Shown: positions 43,950-55,728, counted from the first letter of the stretch. The stretch: DNA of 64,000 nt from Haliotis asinina (GCF_037392515.1 NC_090281.1:44182645-44246644), one strand, 5' to 3'. The notes: generated from the sequence alone by a model not told the origin. Made by a program: numbers and translations.

Positions 43950-45119
43950 AGTAATATTGGACCTTGGAGACCACTAAGTACAATTATCTGGAAAAGGCAC
44001 GATGTGTGGGTTGTCACTATCTTACCCCGACCTCTTCCTTTTGTTTCCTTGTAAATCACTTAACAGCAATTACTCCTTGGTGTTTGAATTCGACCAGACG
44101 CTCCTCCTCGCTCATGTCAGAAAGACAACGGGCACGATCTCGAATTATTCCACGGCAGGAGTTAAGTGCATTGTGCACTGAGACAACAACCGGGACATTT
44201 ACAAACTGCTTTCATCCAAGCAGATTGACGGACTGTTGTTTTCGTATACATTCCTGAAGAAGTGATCCAGAGCGAAGTCGAGTGACGTTTTTAACTTCTC
44301 CACAGGCACCTTCGATGTCCAAGGATATGGCAAACGGATTCAACTTGAGTGGATTACCATCGGAGGATGAAATGACAAGAGCTCTCGGCCAGTAATCATT
44401 AACTTCAGGTGTAATTTCCTCATCAGATGACACAGAATCAACATGACGGCGTTTGTTCTTCGACGAACCAGTGTGTTGGTTGAGAGACATGGTGAGAGAA
44501 TTATATTCGGCAAACTTGCTCCCCACACGCCATCGAGTGTCAACAAAGGACGATGTTGCAGAGGAATCCAGTCTGCATCATCAGGGCTACAAGTCTGCTA
44601 TGTAACACGAATAGCTATATGTGACTGTCCAGTTGGTTCTGCACATGACAGAAATTTGGAGACATGCAGAATTCGGAGGTTGACATTAACCAGATTGGCC
44701 CATGAGCCACCGCCTTCTGACGTAGGACTCTAGGCAAAAACCGTTGATGTGTTTTACAAATGTGAAGCCCAAACACAAAAGAATAGGATATTAGACTCAA
44801 AACATGGTATGTCCAACACAGGGCTTGACATGACCAGCCGATTGATAGAATCGGGCCCATTGTACCACCCGTCTAGGTGAAGTCAGGGCCAAAGTGGTGT
44901 GTTGAGCAGTAGGAACACGGTTCCAGGAACCCACTGCCCTCAACCACCAGGATCCCGTCCTCCATCGACACAAGGGCGCAACACACGGTCAACAGGTTGC
45001 CCAATTCGGTCGCCTCTTACGACCAGCAATGGGGTGCTGTGGACACATTCTGTCCCGGGTCCACAAGGGAGAAGAGCGTTACCCAGCACCCACCACGAGG
45101 AGGTGGCTCTTCATGGGTG
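43950..45119 (-). mobile_element. I/Nimb-like LINE, 5' UTR plus part of ORF1
   Basis: The 5' UTR (45119-44806) is followed by an ORF1 start (44546-44212) with NDYWPRALVISSSDGNPLKL, NPFAISLDIEG and NVTRLRSGSLLQEC. Beyond a stop come CRGIIRDRARCLSDMSEEE and QGVIAVK (about 44160-44060). Similarity is lost near 43950. No RT part follows, so this copy is cut at its 3' side. It differs in sequence from the 24-kb copy, so it is another subfamily. Confidence 0.75.
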
Positions 45120-45757
45120 TCTTTTCTAAACGAAATGGTGAATATGAAGCTAAAGCACGTTCGCCTTTAGCTTCCATGACAAGGTATCGAGGCCAAGTAT
45201 CTCTTTCAGAATATAGAAATTTCATGACAATTTCATCGTCAGAGGAATCTAATTCAGAATCACATTCTGAAAGTTGCCGTTTGGGGTTTTTTTTAAATTT
45301 TGTTTCCCCATATTGAAATGTTATATGGTTCAGCAAACCATAGATCTAGATCGGCCAGATTGACCCATGAGCCACCGCCTTCTGGGTATATGCTCCTGGT
45401 AAGTATCTCATATACTATCTGAAACTTTGTGAACAGAGATCATTCCACAAGTAAAGTAATGAGCATAAAAAGTCAAACACAGGGCTCGACGTGACCAGCT
45501 GATTGATCGGGCCCATTCAATCACCCGTCTAGGTGAAGTAAGGGCCAAAGTGGTGTGTTGAGCAAAGGAACGCTGTTCCAAGCTCCAAGTGCCCTCAACC
45601 ACCAGGATCCCGCCCTCCACCGACACAGGGCCACAACCCACGGAAGAAAAGATTGGTGGACCAAATATGCCTCCGGGTCCACAACGGGGGTTTGGCGAGC
45701 TCTTAGCGTTACCTAGCACCCACCACGAGGAGGTGGCTCGCCACGGGTGCCCACATT
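45120..45757 (-). mobile_element. I/Nimb-like LINE, 5' UTR plus ORF1 start
   Basis: The 5' UTR (45757-45470) is followed by ORF1 beginning near 45336 (FQYGETKFKKNPKRQLSECD, DTWPRYLVMEAKGERALASY, SPFRLEK). ORF1 stops abruptly where the neighbouring copy's 5' UTR begins at about 45119. So two LINE 5' ends stand head to tail, and the downstream one may have inserted into or replaced the rest of this copy. Confidence 0.75.
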
Positions 45758-45790
45758 TAAGCGATTATCAGTGCATATTGACAAATCCTT

Positions 45791-45972
45791 ACCAGCAAAA
45801 GGAAGCCCTCAGTTTCACATATTAGACCACCCGGTGTCATCCAGACGAAGGAGTCGATGGGATTGCTATTCTGTTCCACACATTGCATGTACACACGGTG
45901 CAAGAGTTCTGGTAAGGCGATCTTGACTCTTGTCCAATCAAATGTTTGGTGGCGATGTAGACTCTTGTCCAA
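45791..45972 (-). CDS. Possible exon of unknown protein
   Basis: A minus-strand frame reads ELLHRVYMQCVEQNSNPIDS, FVWMTPGGLICETEGFLLL and meets a good splice-donor match, CTG/GTAAGG, at 45791. Composition is normal and the frame is motif-free. A 29-bp duplication at its upstream end (45925-45953 and 45960-45988) disturbs the start. I do not recognise the product; it may be chance. Confidence 0.25.
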
Positions 45973-45988
45973 TCAAATGTTTGGTGGC
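45925..45988. repeat. 29-bp direct duplication
   Basis: gactcttgtccaatcaaatg plus the next nine bases occur twice, 35 bp apart, without a mismatch. Recent local duplication. Confidence 0.9.
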
Positions 45989-46329
45989 TCCAAATTTCCT
46001 TAACGCGAAGTGAGATTTATACTCATTCAGAACTTTGTCTTGAATTTCGGCATTCTGGAGCTTGTTTGCATTCCAAGATATGAGTTATTGAGAATGTTAT
46101 TGAGGAATACCAGGCCTATCTTGTAACTTGACTGTTACAAGACAGACACGACTGCTTAGCCTTGAACAATGTTGTTAGAATATACACTTAGAATGGTATC
46201 CGTACTAATGGTATATACAGCATCGATCTTACCACAGTCAATGTCAATCTTGAAACACAGGACAAGGAGAAGGCTGCAGACTTAGTAAATGATATGCTTA
46301 TTCATGTAACTCGTTCCTAGATGATCAAG

Positions 46330-46468
46330 ACGGCATATTAGCCTAGTGGTCACGTTGAACACCCGGGTTCGATTCCCCACATAGTTACAATAGCTGAAAA
46401 ATGTGTGTCCCCCGTCATGATATTACTGGAACATTGCCCTGAGCGACGTAAAACGAAACCAGCGCTGT
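46330..46468 (+). mobile_element. tRNA-derived SINE, second family
   Basis: A tRNA-like head with box A (ttagcctagtgg) and box B (gggttcgattcc) spaced as in pol III promoters. It is followed by a body ending atattactggaacattgccc and a gcgacgtaaaac tail. The tail resembles the 3' end of the TCACTCACT SINE and of the I/Nimb-like LINE. The neighbouring 45990-46325 has no feature I recognise. Confidence 0.75.
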
Positions 46469-46469
46469 C

Positions 46470-47300
46470 CTTACATTGAGAGTTATCCCAACTCTAAAAG
46501 AGAATACTGAAGGAAAATACATATTATATTTCTGAACGTGTCAGGAGAGGTGGCATTACTATAACAATTAAAAGTCGTAGTAAACTTGTCACTGACATCG
46601 GTTTCCATCATCGGAAAAGGAGAAACTGAAAAAGGTCGCTGTAAAATACTTCGATTCAACGAAAAGAAATGGGAAACTTTGTAAATGTAAACTTTGCAAG
46701 ACTTTCTAAACATTTCTCGCATTCGTTTTTGGCTATATTAACAAAATGTTCAATTTTTGTTGTAAATACGAACTTTATGAACTTATAATTTTATAAATAT
46801 TCAGTTTGTTTCCCCTTTTAGATCGGTGGCTGTCTCAAGCAAGTGTGCCCAGCTATCACGAGGAGACGTGGGCAATGAGGCGGAGTCGGAAAGGTTTATA
46901 GTATTTATGTTATTTGTGTATGACCACTTGGAAACTTTATAAATTCAGCCAACAGTTATATTTTCAGGTTACATATTTGAGTGAAATTGATAAATTCCTG
47001 ATAATCAATTGTTGCTCCCAGTTGTTTAGGTACTGATCGTTTAAACCCGATCAGAAAACAGTTGTTGTAAGCACAATGCAATGATAACATTTATACCCTC
47101 ATGTATTGCCGCCTAGCTGGTAATTATTGTTACCTTCCATGACGCTCGACATTTCGGGAGTAAAACGAGAGCTGGTTTCTACAAGCCAGTACAATGTATC
47201 TAAGAGGGGTATAACATACTTCAAGAAAAGTTTCACTACTCTACACTACACTGATTTTACGCACAACTCTAATTGGTTTATTCATTGACAGAAAGGGGGA
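46470..47300. other. No gene recognised
   Basis: AT-rich, with no motif-bearing frame. Confidence 0.4.
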
Positions 47301-48028
47301 TCATCCTTTTGACTTTTGCCCTGAGACTCGTGGTTCTTGCGTATCAGCTTTATTGGACTGACTTGTTAAAGTTGACACATGTATGGCTTCAGCAAACTTC
47401 ACCATCAGAGGATAGTACTGGGTAGGTATTACACTGTCTAAAGAAACATTTATAAAAATAAATTCTATGTAATTTATTGTCCAAAGGTTTTTTTCAAAAT
47501 CTTTCAAGGTGTTCTGCTGTGTACGATGTTTTAAATTATTCTTTGTTCTAAAATGATCAAGAAGTTCTAATTCTGTACATGTCAAAACCTCACACTGATT
47601 GTCAAACCGTTCTATTTGCTCTATATATTGCTTTGTGTCTTGGCGTGCATGTTGACAGGATGAAACGGTCTCTCAAGAATACCCCAAAGGAAATAAGGTT
47701 TTGGCCTAATTCCTTTCACCTCATATTGTACACTAACTGATGTAGTAGGTTTTGTAGGTTTTTCGTATAAATAAACCCTAATGACTACGTTATTCTGCAG
47801 AAGAGCTTCATTATACGATCCCATTTCATCAGTCGTGATTAAAGCTGAAGTCAGATTCTTAAAAGAATGTAGAAGGTTGTGTCCTTTTAAGGCCAAATTA
47901 AAATGGCAATTCATTAATTTTGTAAATTTCAGTAAGAACAGTGTGTAATGAACACTGTTATGGTGATTGGTGAAAGAGAAGCAAACCATTTCTAAAGACA
48001 TGAACTCTATGGTAGAGTCAGAGTCCAT
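47301..48028 (-). pseudogene. Orphan protein in two overlapping frames
   Basis: A minus-strand frame of 135 codons (48028-47621) contains SFTNHHNSVHYTLFLLKFTK, LALKGHNLLHSFKNLTSALI, TSVSVQYEVKGIRPKPYFLW and ERPFHPVN. Shortly before its stop, a second frame opens upstream of position 47585 and continues through QCEVLTCTELELLDHFRTKN to GQKSKG at 47301. Composition is protein-like in both. The simplest view is one protein of about 240 residues with a one-base frame change near 47640, or an unrecognised intron. No family recognised; no domain assigned. Confidence 0.4.
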
Positions 48029-48250
48029 TGTTTTGCTCCGACTGTATTATACCTATGATGAACCATCGGTAGTATTCGTCACAAACACGTGCCAAGGCTC
48101 GGCAAGTATTCACCTGAAAGGAACACGGGGTTCTGGATATGATGATTCATTTCAACTTGTTTCAGAGGCACTTAAAAGTTTGATGAGTGAGAAAGAAAGA
48201 TAACATATGCATATGCGTTTACCCACCATTATTAACTGTTCTAACTCCGT

Positions 48251-48362
48251 AGGGGCCGTGGGGTAGCTTAGTAGACCCGGGTTCGAGTCCCAACTTGGGT
48301 ACAATGTGTGAAGCCGATCTCTTTTGTCTGGTGTATTGTTAAAATAGCGTAAAACCACAGTC
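48251..48362 (+). mobile_element. tRNA-derived SINE, third family
   Basis: The head gggtagcttagtagacccgg followed by gggttcgagtccc gives box A- and box B-like sequences. The body continues tgtgaagccgatctc and the tail has gtattgttaaaatagcgtaaaacc. A degenerate copy of a SINE type common in gastropods. Confidence 0.7.
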
Positions 48363-48365
48363 AGC

Positions 48366-49519
48366 ACCTGGAACATCAATGATAATGGGGTTAGAAATTA
48401 CACTGAAGCATCGCTCTCAGTGTAATGAAGACGTTGCTTCATCAATGAATTGCTATCTTTCCGGCATCCTACTTCAGAAACAATCCAGAAAAGAACGATC
48501 AAATCGTATATAGGATTGTGTAATATCTTTCTGTTAACAGCAAAAGGTGACAACCTGACAAACCGAAACATGAGTCTCATTAACCTATTCAGACAATGAC
48601 CTACTTCTCAGCCCATAAACGACTCAGGTTACAATGAATTCCAGTATAATTACAACGTAATTTTATATTTTATGTAGAGGTTTAGGCAGCATACCTTGTG
48701 AAAGGAATCGCAGACTGCTCTGTTTGATGAGGTCGTAAAATGATTCACAACGCATCCGGCTCACTTCTTACACGTGTTATGTTGTTTGCGCATATTCAGT
48801 GTGGTTCTGTAAGGAGACTGACATAATATCAATTCAGTACCAGAAGTTTAATGTGGTCGTAAAAAGCCGTCCAATGTTTTCTGGCGGCAGAGCCTCGTTT
48901 TGAGATTTCAACGATTTCCAGGTTACCGTTTCTACGACAGAACACGCTGTACGACAGAACACCCTGTGTGACGTGTTTGCAAGGTTTAGAAGGACCGTAC
49001 TGTTACAATATACAAGTGCTCAGACTTATAAGATCATACTGATTAATATTTAATAAATTAAATTGATTTATGACTCGTGCACCCGAGTCCTGTCTCTGTC
49101 ACAATATGTAATTAGGCAGGTGTGATACTTGTACACATGACAAGTTTGTATGTCTGTGGGTTACAAACAAACTACATCCACTCTTTGGATGACTGGATTT
49201 GCCGGAAACTGGTGCAAACTCTAGTCAGGTACTTGGACGAGTGACATTTTCCAGCCACGCAGTAGTTCACCATGATTTTTGTTTTGATCGAACTCAGATT
49301 CAGAGAACGTGTATTTACAAAACCCAACGTCTCTATATACATTCTCTAGGGATAACAACTTCTTCTAGTGTATATGATTTTGTTTGACAAGGGTATATGA
49401 ATCCATACTGAAACGATGTATCAAGTACAATAAAAGAAGTTGTTATCCATAAAGAATCTTACTTTCTTGTGAATAGCCATACTTATATATAAAATGCCCA
49501 TCAAATAGATCATCTCTCT
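48366..49519. other. No gene recognised
   Basis: Only short frames without motifs; no structural RNA seen. Confidence 0.4.
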
Positions 49520-49800
49520 GTACACACAATGAGCCCTCAGTGTGTCAGCAAATGAACCAGCCAATCGGAAGCCATCGTTACACTTGAGTGCACAGCCGCC
49601 CGCTATAACTGGGTTCAGTCTCCCGAGTGCTTCGTTTCGAGTGAAGTAAGCCCGAGTACAAAATATTGCACTTTTGAATCGCGATTGTGCGCTTATAATT
49701 TTGTTTATTTGTTTTTTAACAAGCAGCAATGTATATTAGATGTCATGAATGATTGTGTTTTGATTACGTCTGATTTTGTGGTTGCATGTGACCTTTAAAC
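49520..49800. repeat. Interspersed repeat with CCAAT word, copy 1
   Basis: Collinear with 57075-57335. Landmarks are ccaat, ttcgttacactt(g/a)agtgca, gcttcgtttcgag, gcttataattttgtttattt and tggttgcatgtgacctt. Non-coding in both copies. It lies about 260 bp upstream of the first detected exon of the DUF288-like gene, so a promoter contribution is possible but unproven. Confidence 0.75.
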
Positions 49801-50065
49801 ATTTGATAGTGATCCATGCCTATGCTGAAATTGTAGTCGACCCAGCTTGTAGCCGAAGCTACTTGTTGATGTGGAGAGGAACCCGCCGTTTATTATTTTC
49901 AACATATAACCAATAGCGCAGGAATTGGATGTAATTTAATATTTTAGCATAGATCGTGGCAAATTGTATAAATTTATACATCTCTTATTACTAATAAACA
50001 GCCAGTGTTCAATCACCTTCACACTAGGATTAGGTGATCGCCCATTTATTCTGTGTATTTTCAAG

Positions 50066-50214
50066 AGATGTCACTTATGCCGTAAGTTGGAACATACCTG
50101 CTGCACATGACAAATGGCTGATCCTGTCAACGGCTGCAGAGATGAACGACACCAGAGTGGCAGGGTGGAGAGTATTTTGCTGGAAAGTACAACAGAATCA
50201 AAGTCTGTTTGCAG
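50066..50214 (+). CDS. Upstream exon of DUF288/STELLO-like gene
   Basis: Open frame between an acceptor (tgtattttcaag) and a good donor (TTTGCAG/GTAAAC at 50214/50215). It encodes DKWLILSTAAEMNDTRVAGW and RVFCWKVQQNQSLFAG. The pattern KWLI.ST......AGW.V fits the start of the DUF288 domain, where a similar KW..L.T precedes the large conserved block. It ends one base into a codon. Earlier exons, with the expected membrane anchor, are not identified. Moderate confidence that it joins the exon at 50874. Confidence 0.5.
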
Positions 50215-50873
50215 GTAAACCATTGGGTGTTGCTATCCATGCTCACTGTCATTGTCAACTGAAACTATGCCCTTCTGCATCTATGGCCAATGAAAGAAGA
50301 CGTTTTCATTCACATGGGTTTGCATGGGCATATTGTGTAACATGCCTGGTCAGTTCGTGGTGAAGAGTAACCTCCCTTAGGTATGCCAGAATTCTGTCAT
50401 TGAGTGTACAGATTCAAAAATACTTCTGACAGTGATCCTCTATTGACTAATAGCCCCTGGTTAAAGTCACCTAATTCATCTAAGCCCCTCTAGTGTGAGG
50501 AGCAGTATGAAGAGAACATGTATCACTTTGTTGAATATCGGTGTTCCTTAGTCTGCCTCAGACTTGGTGAAACACCAGTAACAGTTCTATAGGTATGATT
50601 CTAAAGCCTCTGATTTTAAGCAGTCTGTAAACATGAATCGAATACTTGAATGGTTCCCTCTGAAATACCAACATCCCGTTAACGTTGCTTAAGCTATTCT
50701 TCCACGTAAGATACCTGGTGGTATCTGGCTGCACAGGTTGGTGCTGTCATGGAGGAAGGGGAGTGGGTGATGGAGGGTGGTGGTGGCAGGATATGTTTGT
50801 GAGCGACATTATAAAACAGCAAAGGCAATGCCATAAACCATTTGTTCTTTCACTGTCTTTATTTACAGGCTAG

Positions 50874-52635
50874 CGTGGTGTGTTACAATGAACACAGTAA
50901 GTAGATCAGAGGAAGATGCTAATGATATAAACAAGGCTTATATCTATGCCATATCTCATGGAGCAAGTATCGTGTGTCTCCTTCACCACCTGACTACAAT
51001 TTTTTTCTACACACTGAAGAGAATGACTGGTGATCTGCCCCGGTCTGGCTTAGTTCTTATGACAAACAAAACGTTCTTTGAACCATCCATTACTGGAAAC
51101 AACTCATACAGTCTCTTGAAAGAGAAGTCGCCATTTAATGCATTTTACATTGAAGACCATGTGAACCCTTTGATGCTATCAGTATTTTATCCCCAAATGT
51201 TTAGAGGAAGTAGAGACTCACCCCATGAACAGGCCACGTATTCTATGTCCATTAATCAACAACCACCAATATTCCTCCCATTCAAAACCTTTACCTTCTT
51301 TAGTTCAGATCTAATGGTGTTCCAGTATGGCGCTCTCTGGGCTCTTCCTTTGATGGGTATCAACAATGGGGATCTCATTGCGCAACGGGTCTTATGGGAT
51401 ATAGGGGGCAGAGCTGGGATTTATCCCTTGTCTGTTCAAAAAGAGTCGGTTACACTGAACACCACTTGTTCAAAAGCATTGATAGATCTGTTGAAGTATT
51501 GGCAATGTAAAGCAGATTTAGATACGTTACAGTGTTTGAGTGACTTGGTCACACTACTGAATGAACATCAACTCGTTACTTTAGGAGACAAACAGTTAGT
51601 GGACAGATGGGTCTCTGATTTAAGGTCTATCCATTATCATCTTCCGAAAGATCTTACAGCAGGAATTCTTCCTACACAGACACACTCCACATTTATAAGG
51701 AAAGAGGCTAAAGCCATTCTTGGCAAAGTTTGTCCCAAAACTAACATAATATTCCCCGATATATGCATGGATGATATAGCACTTATTATATCCTTCAACG
51801 AGCCATCATTGTATGTGAACATTCCATTATTACAAGCCATGTATGGCCCATATTTCCATAACATTATTTTCTGTGGACCAAACATCAAGGAGTTTACATC
51901 GCATGTTCAGAATACCATCTCAGGGTATTTTATATACATGGAACTCCTCAAGAGAGGTTGGTACTATATGTATGAATGCCTCATAGAAGCTATGAAGCTG
52001 AATGTTGATGTGAAAGGATTCTTGAAGATTGGAGATGACACTCTTATTAACCCCTGGAACATTTACACACTCCCACGGGACAAGATCTGCTTATATACGG
52101 GTGGCAGTCGTGCGAATATCTCAGACAAAGAGCTGACACCCATGTGGAGATGGTGGAAAGAGGGTAAACCAAGAATATTAGCCGTTATTGATGAAATAAA
52201 AAACATGTCACAAAAAAGTCATCCAAATCCTTGCCACATCGCTTTCTGCACAATTTTCAGTATGCCTCCAATAATTTTACAAATTTATTTACCCAAAGCT
52301 GTGATTTCATGTACATGCCAACTTCTTTTAAAGAGAATTTCACATTTGTGGCTAACCTGCTGTTGGAACATAATGTCATGGTGGAAATAGGATTTGCAAA
52401 TATTGTTTACGGCCTTCAGACGTTAAAGGGCATTCATTATATAAAAGATGGCAGCCTTTGGCACAATAGGGATAAATATACAGAGAATTATGACACCAAA
52501 GATATATTTTTACATCCTTTTAAACTTAAATCTTACCTTTCTAACGAATCAGGAGCAAACGTTTTTTGTCATACATATCTAAATGTTTCCCATCATGTTC
52601 ATGTAAAACAATGTAAAGAAGAATGGATACCCTGA
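50874..52635 (+). CDS. DUF288/STELLO-like glycosyltransferase
   Basis: The main exon encodes ANDINKAYIYAISHGASIVC, FLPFKTFTFFSSDLMVFQYG, ALWALPLMGINNGDLIAQRV, LWDIGGRAGIYPLSVQKES, SLYVNIPLLQAMYGPYFHNI, IFCGP and GFLKIGDDTLINPWNI. This order and the ...RVLWDIG and GDD.L..WN motifs match DUF288 proteins, which include plant STELLO Golgi glycosyltransferases and nematode relatives. The usual DDD cluster after the YAI.HGA block is not obvious (IVCLLHHLTT). An ATG lies at 50888. The acceptor at 50873/50874 keeps the frame of the upstream exon. The 500-codon frame loses homology after IDEIKNMSQK; conserved sequence (HRFLHNFQYASNNFT to EEWIP, stop 52635) continues in another frame. The change maps to a six-A run at about 52210 and could be a sequencing error or a real mutation. 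Confidence 0.7.
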
Positions 52636-52639
52636 ATGA

Positions 52640-53325
52640 ATGTTCTTTGCTCAGAAGCAAAATTATGTTAATGAAACATTTAATATCTATGAACAATGAA
52701 TAACACAGTTTATGTTAAGATGTCAATAGAATTTCCACTGAAATCACCTGGGATTGATCAATGGAGAAAGTGACTACAGGGTATCAATCAGACCTCTGAA
52801 ACTGTGTTATTCAGGTGGAAGAACCCTCAGACATCAGGTTCATGGAAAAGATAGACACACAGACACAGAGGGAACAATATAACAGAATATACTACTTTGT
52901 CTTCAGCGATGAATACATGCAAAGGAAAAAATGCTGCTGCCTTGGATGATTTGCTTGTAATGTCTTTGAACATTTTGAGATGACAGTTTATAACTTGTCT
53001 TTTCAAGTATAACAGCACAATAATAAGCAATGTCTGCTAGTCTCTAAAAGATTTAGTAAATGTTTTTCATATGTGTATATTATTCAGACATGTGTCACTT
53101 CAAGAAATAAGCAAAATAATAAATTTTGAAAGTGGATGTATGCAAAGCTTTAAACGTTTTTAATGATGACAAATCAGAGTTTTAAGAATGAGAACAGCTC
53201 TTCAACTTCTTTACTCAGTAGTGGCGACGTTTCTACATAGATTCTGATGTCTTTGTCAGAGTTTTCTTGTGAAGGCAACTGTTGACAAGAAGAAGATTAC
53301 ATCAATCACGAAATATCACTAGCAA
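52640..53325. other. Presumed 3' UTR and flank
   Basis: Follows the DUF288-like stop. A possible polyA signal AATAAA lies near 53110. No other feature seen. Confidence 0.4.
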
Positions 53326-53338
53326 CATCACGATGAGA

Positions 53339-53594
53339 GTTTAGTTGTACGGCACACTCAGCAATATTCCAGCTATATGGCGGCGGTCTGTAAATAATCG
53401 AGTCTGGACCAGACAATCCAGTGATCAACAACATGAGCATCGATCTGCACAATTGGGAACCGATGTCATGTGTCAACCAAGTCAGCGAGCCTGACCACCC
53501 GATCCCGTTAGTCGCCTCTCACGACAAGCTGAGTCGCCTTTTATGGCAAGCATGGGTTGCTGAAGGCCTATTCTACCCCGGGACCTTCACGGGT
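53339..53594 (-). mobile_element. TCACTCACT-tail SINE
   Basis: A full-type copy in minus orientation, flanked by catcacgatgaga on both sides (53326-53338 and 53595-53607). The tail lacks the TCACTCACT multimer and reads tttagttgtacggc at the border. Confidence 0.95.
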
Positions 53595-53609
53595 CATCAC
53601 GATGAGACC

Positions 53610-54140
53610 TTGTCTGAAAAGTCCTATATTTTGTTAAATCCATCTCATTCTCACTGTGTTCACAACATTTATGTTTATTGAATCTGGAAATAATGAACAG
53701 GTGTGGTCATGTGGCTAGGTTTAGCAAGATAAATCTTAGAACAAACAGTAGTATAGGGAATGAGGTACCGGACCTCGTCCATTTTAAAAATGGGGTTCTT
53801 GGAATGGACCTTATCCCGTACTCCCATTCCGTATACTACTACGGAGTTGCAGCAAAATTGCACGAACATCGGAGGAATAGTTTAGAAAATATTGTCAAAA
53901 GGGCAAATATTACATATTTTGTCATAATTAGACCTTAATTAATCGAAGGCGTCATTAAGAGTGTTCCTAATGGTGTTTTGCTACAGCGTAAATATCTGCT
54001 GAAATACATGCAAAATTTCAAGAAAATTGGTTGGATAGTTGAAGAAAATATCACTTTTTAGTGAGCATGGGGTTGATCTGGTGAAAGGCTAACAATCTAA
54101 CATATAATCGTACTTGCTATATATTAGCGAGGGGTATGTG
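53610..54140. other. No gene recognised
   Basis: A short stretch (53760-53830) reads open on both strands but carries no motif. Confidence 0.35.
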
Positions 54141-54650
54141 TCTTAAGCTGAATGAAACACAGCTCTTGGCAGTCTCCTGAGCTGTCTTGATAGCATCGCA
54201 TCGGGACGTGCTTATAGCGAGGTGAGAGCTGTCCAAAGGTGAATGAAACATAGGTCTCGGTAGTCAGTGCCTGCTGGTTTGGTTGTAATGATGTATGGTT
54301 GGCAGACTTGTGAGACGACAGCTGACTGAAGGTGAATGAAACGCAGATCTCGGCAGTGGTTGGCTCATCTCGAGGGGTGGTCTGAGTTAACATTGTGTAT
54401 GTTGCCTCAGGTATAATGATGTATGGCCGGCTGACAAGCTAGATGGCAGCTGTAGGACAACAGTCCATACCTTCTTGGGCGTTGCCATGAGCAAGCTCCT
54501 GGCCAATCATGCACGGCTGGCTGACTAGAAAGGGTATAGCTGCCTGAAAATCAAATGCAGCGTTCTGCAATCCTCCCAGAGACTCGCCCGCCAAATTGAC
54601 TAGCAAGCGGAGAATTGTTTTCACCTGAATGAAACGCAGCTCTCGACAAT
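54141..54650. repeat. Degenerate ~92-bp tandem repeat
   Basis: The word tgaatgaaacgcag(a/c)tctcgg occurs with variants at 54149, 54240, 54333 and 54626. A second word, aatgatgtatgg(c/t)(t/c)gg, occurs at 54287, 54415 and, as aatcatgcacggctgg, at 54505. Spacings near 90 bp suggest a decayed tandem array of about five units. Confidence 0.6.
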
Positions 54651-54664
54651 CCTCCATTGTGGTG

Positions 54665-55695
54665 ATGTCCGCAAAGCAGTTTATCGTGAATGTTCTTCGA
54701 TAATAATTTGTTTGGTTTTCATGAGGAATGCTTCTTGGGCCTGTTGCCTCCCTTGCTTCGAATCTCTTGCCTCATTCTGTGGTATTTGTCGAGTTCTGAG
54801 ATCACCAAACAAAATTCTTGCTATGAGATTTTGATGTCCATTAGAGCAGCAGAAATATGATCCTCTATCATGTTGAGCTTTGCTTTGGATAAAACTCTGA
54901 TTTCGTCATGTTTCGTCTCTTTGCATTGCAGTCTGCAAGACACATACTTGGGCGCCAATCCGATGATTTCTGTGGCCACCACAGTCGTGCAGCGATGATG
55001 GTGGACAACGCTGCCATGCACCTGATCCCATGCCAGTTGCTATCAGGGCAGTGTCTGCGCCATCCACATAATTCACGGTCCTGCGATATTTATTCTACAA
55101 CTCTCTATGTATGTCAATTTCCTTTTGGATTTATCATTTGATTTTGCATAACTGCTGCAAAGGAAGGACGTCTATGGTTGTTTCCAGTGTTTTCATCCAT
55201 AACCGGATGCGCATATGTGTGCGCATATGTACTTGCTTACGACATAATACTCAATTGGTCCTTCATCAATCGTCAGTGACTGTACTTCAGTCCGATGAGG
55301 TGCATGTTTTTGTGTATGGAAATTCAACCTATAAAGTTGAAAAAACGCAATGAAGAAAAAATGCCCGCGAAATCGGAGCTCAAACGATTTACTAATTTTC
55401 TACCAGCACTGGGGAAGTGTCGTTTCACCAGGTGTGCTGAGCTGTGCTCATAACGCATGCACAGTGAACAGGTTCGCGGAGCTTGAAACAGTATGATTAG
55501 GAAGTCGTGAGCAGTAGACTGATCTTGGTAACTAATCGGCATGTTCTCTATTCGCCTACAGTCTTAAAACAACATATAATGGTTAGTTGGCCAGTGATTA
55601 CATAACTATCAGCATGTTTTATCCCCGTGATTTGAAAGTGGACTCTCCCACTTCTAAGAAAAAAGTCAGTTTGCTTCTACGATTTTTTTATTCCT
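54665..55695. other. No gene recognised
   Basis: Short frames only. A segment near 55200 has the direct repeat gcatatgtgtgcgcatatgt. No RNA gene or transposon ends seen. Confidence 0.35.
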
Positions 55696-55696
55696 G

Positions 55697-55728
55697 TATC
55701 ATTCATTCATTCATTCATTCATTCATTT
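55697..55728. repeat. (ATTC)n microsatellite
   Basis: About seven attc units followed by AT-rich DNA. Confidence 0.9.

Noticed and set aside
46330-46400. Functional tRNA gene
   Set aside because: Box A and B are present, but the acceptor and anticodon stems do not pair properly and a SINE body follows.
53678-53938. Overlapping plus and minus frames of 86 and 64 codons
   Set aside because: No motifs, no splice context and open on both strands; chance is adequate.
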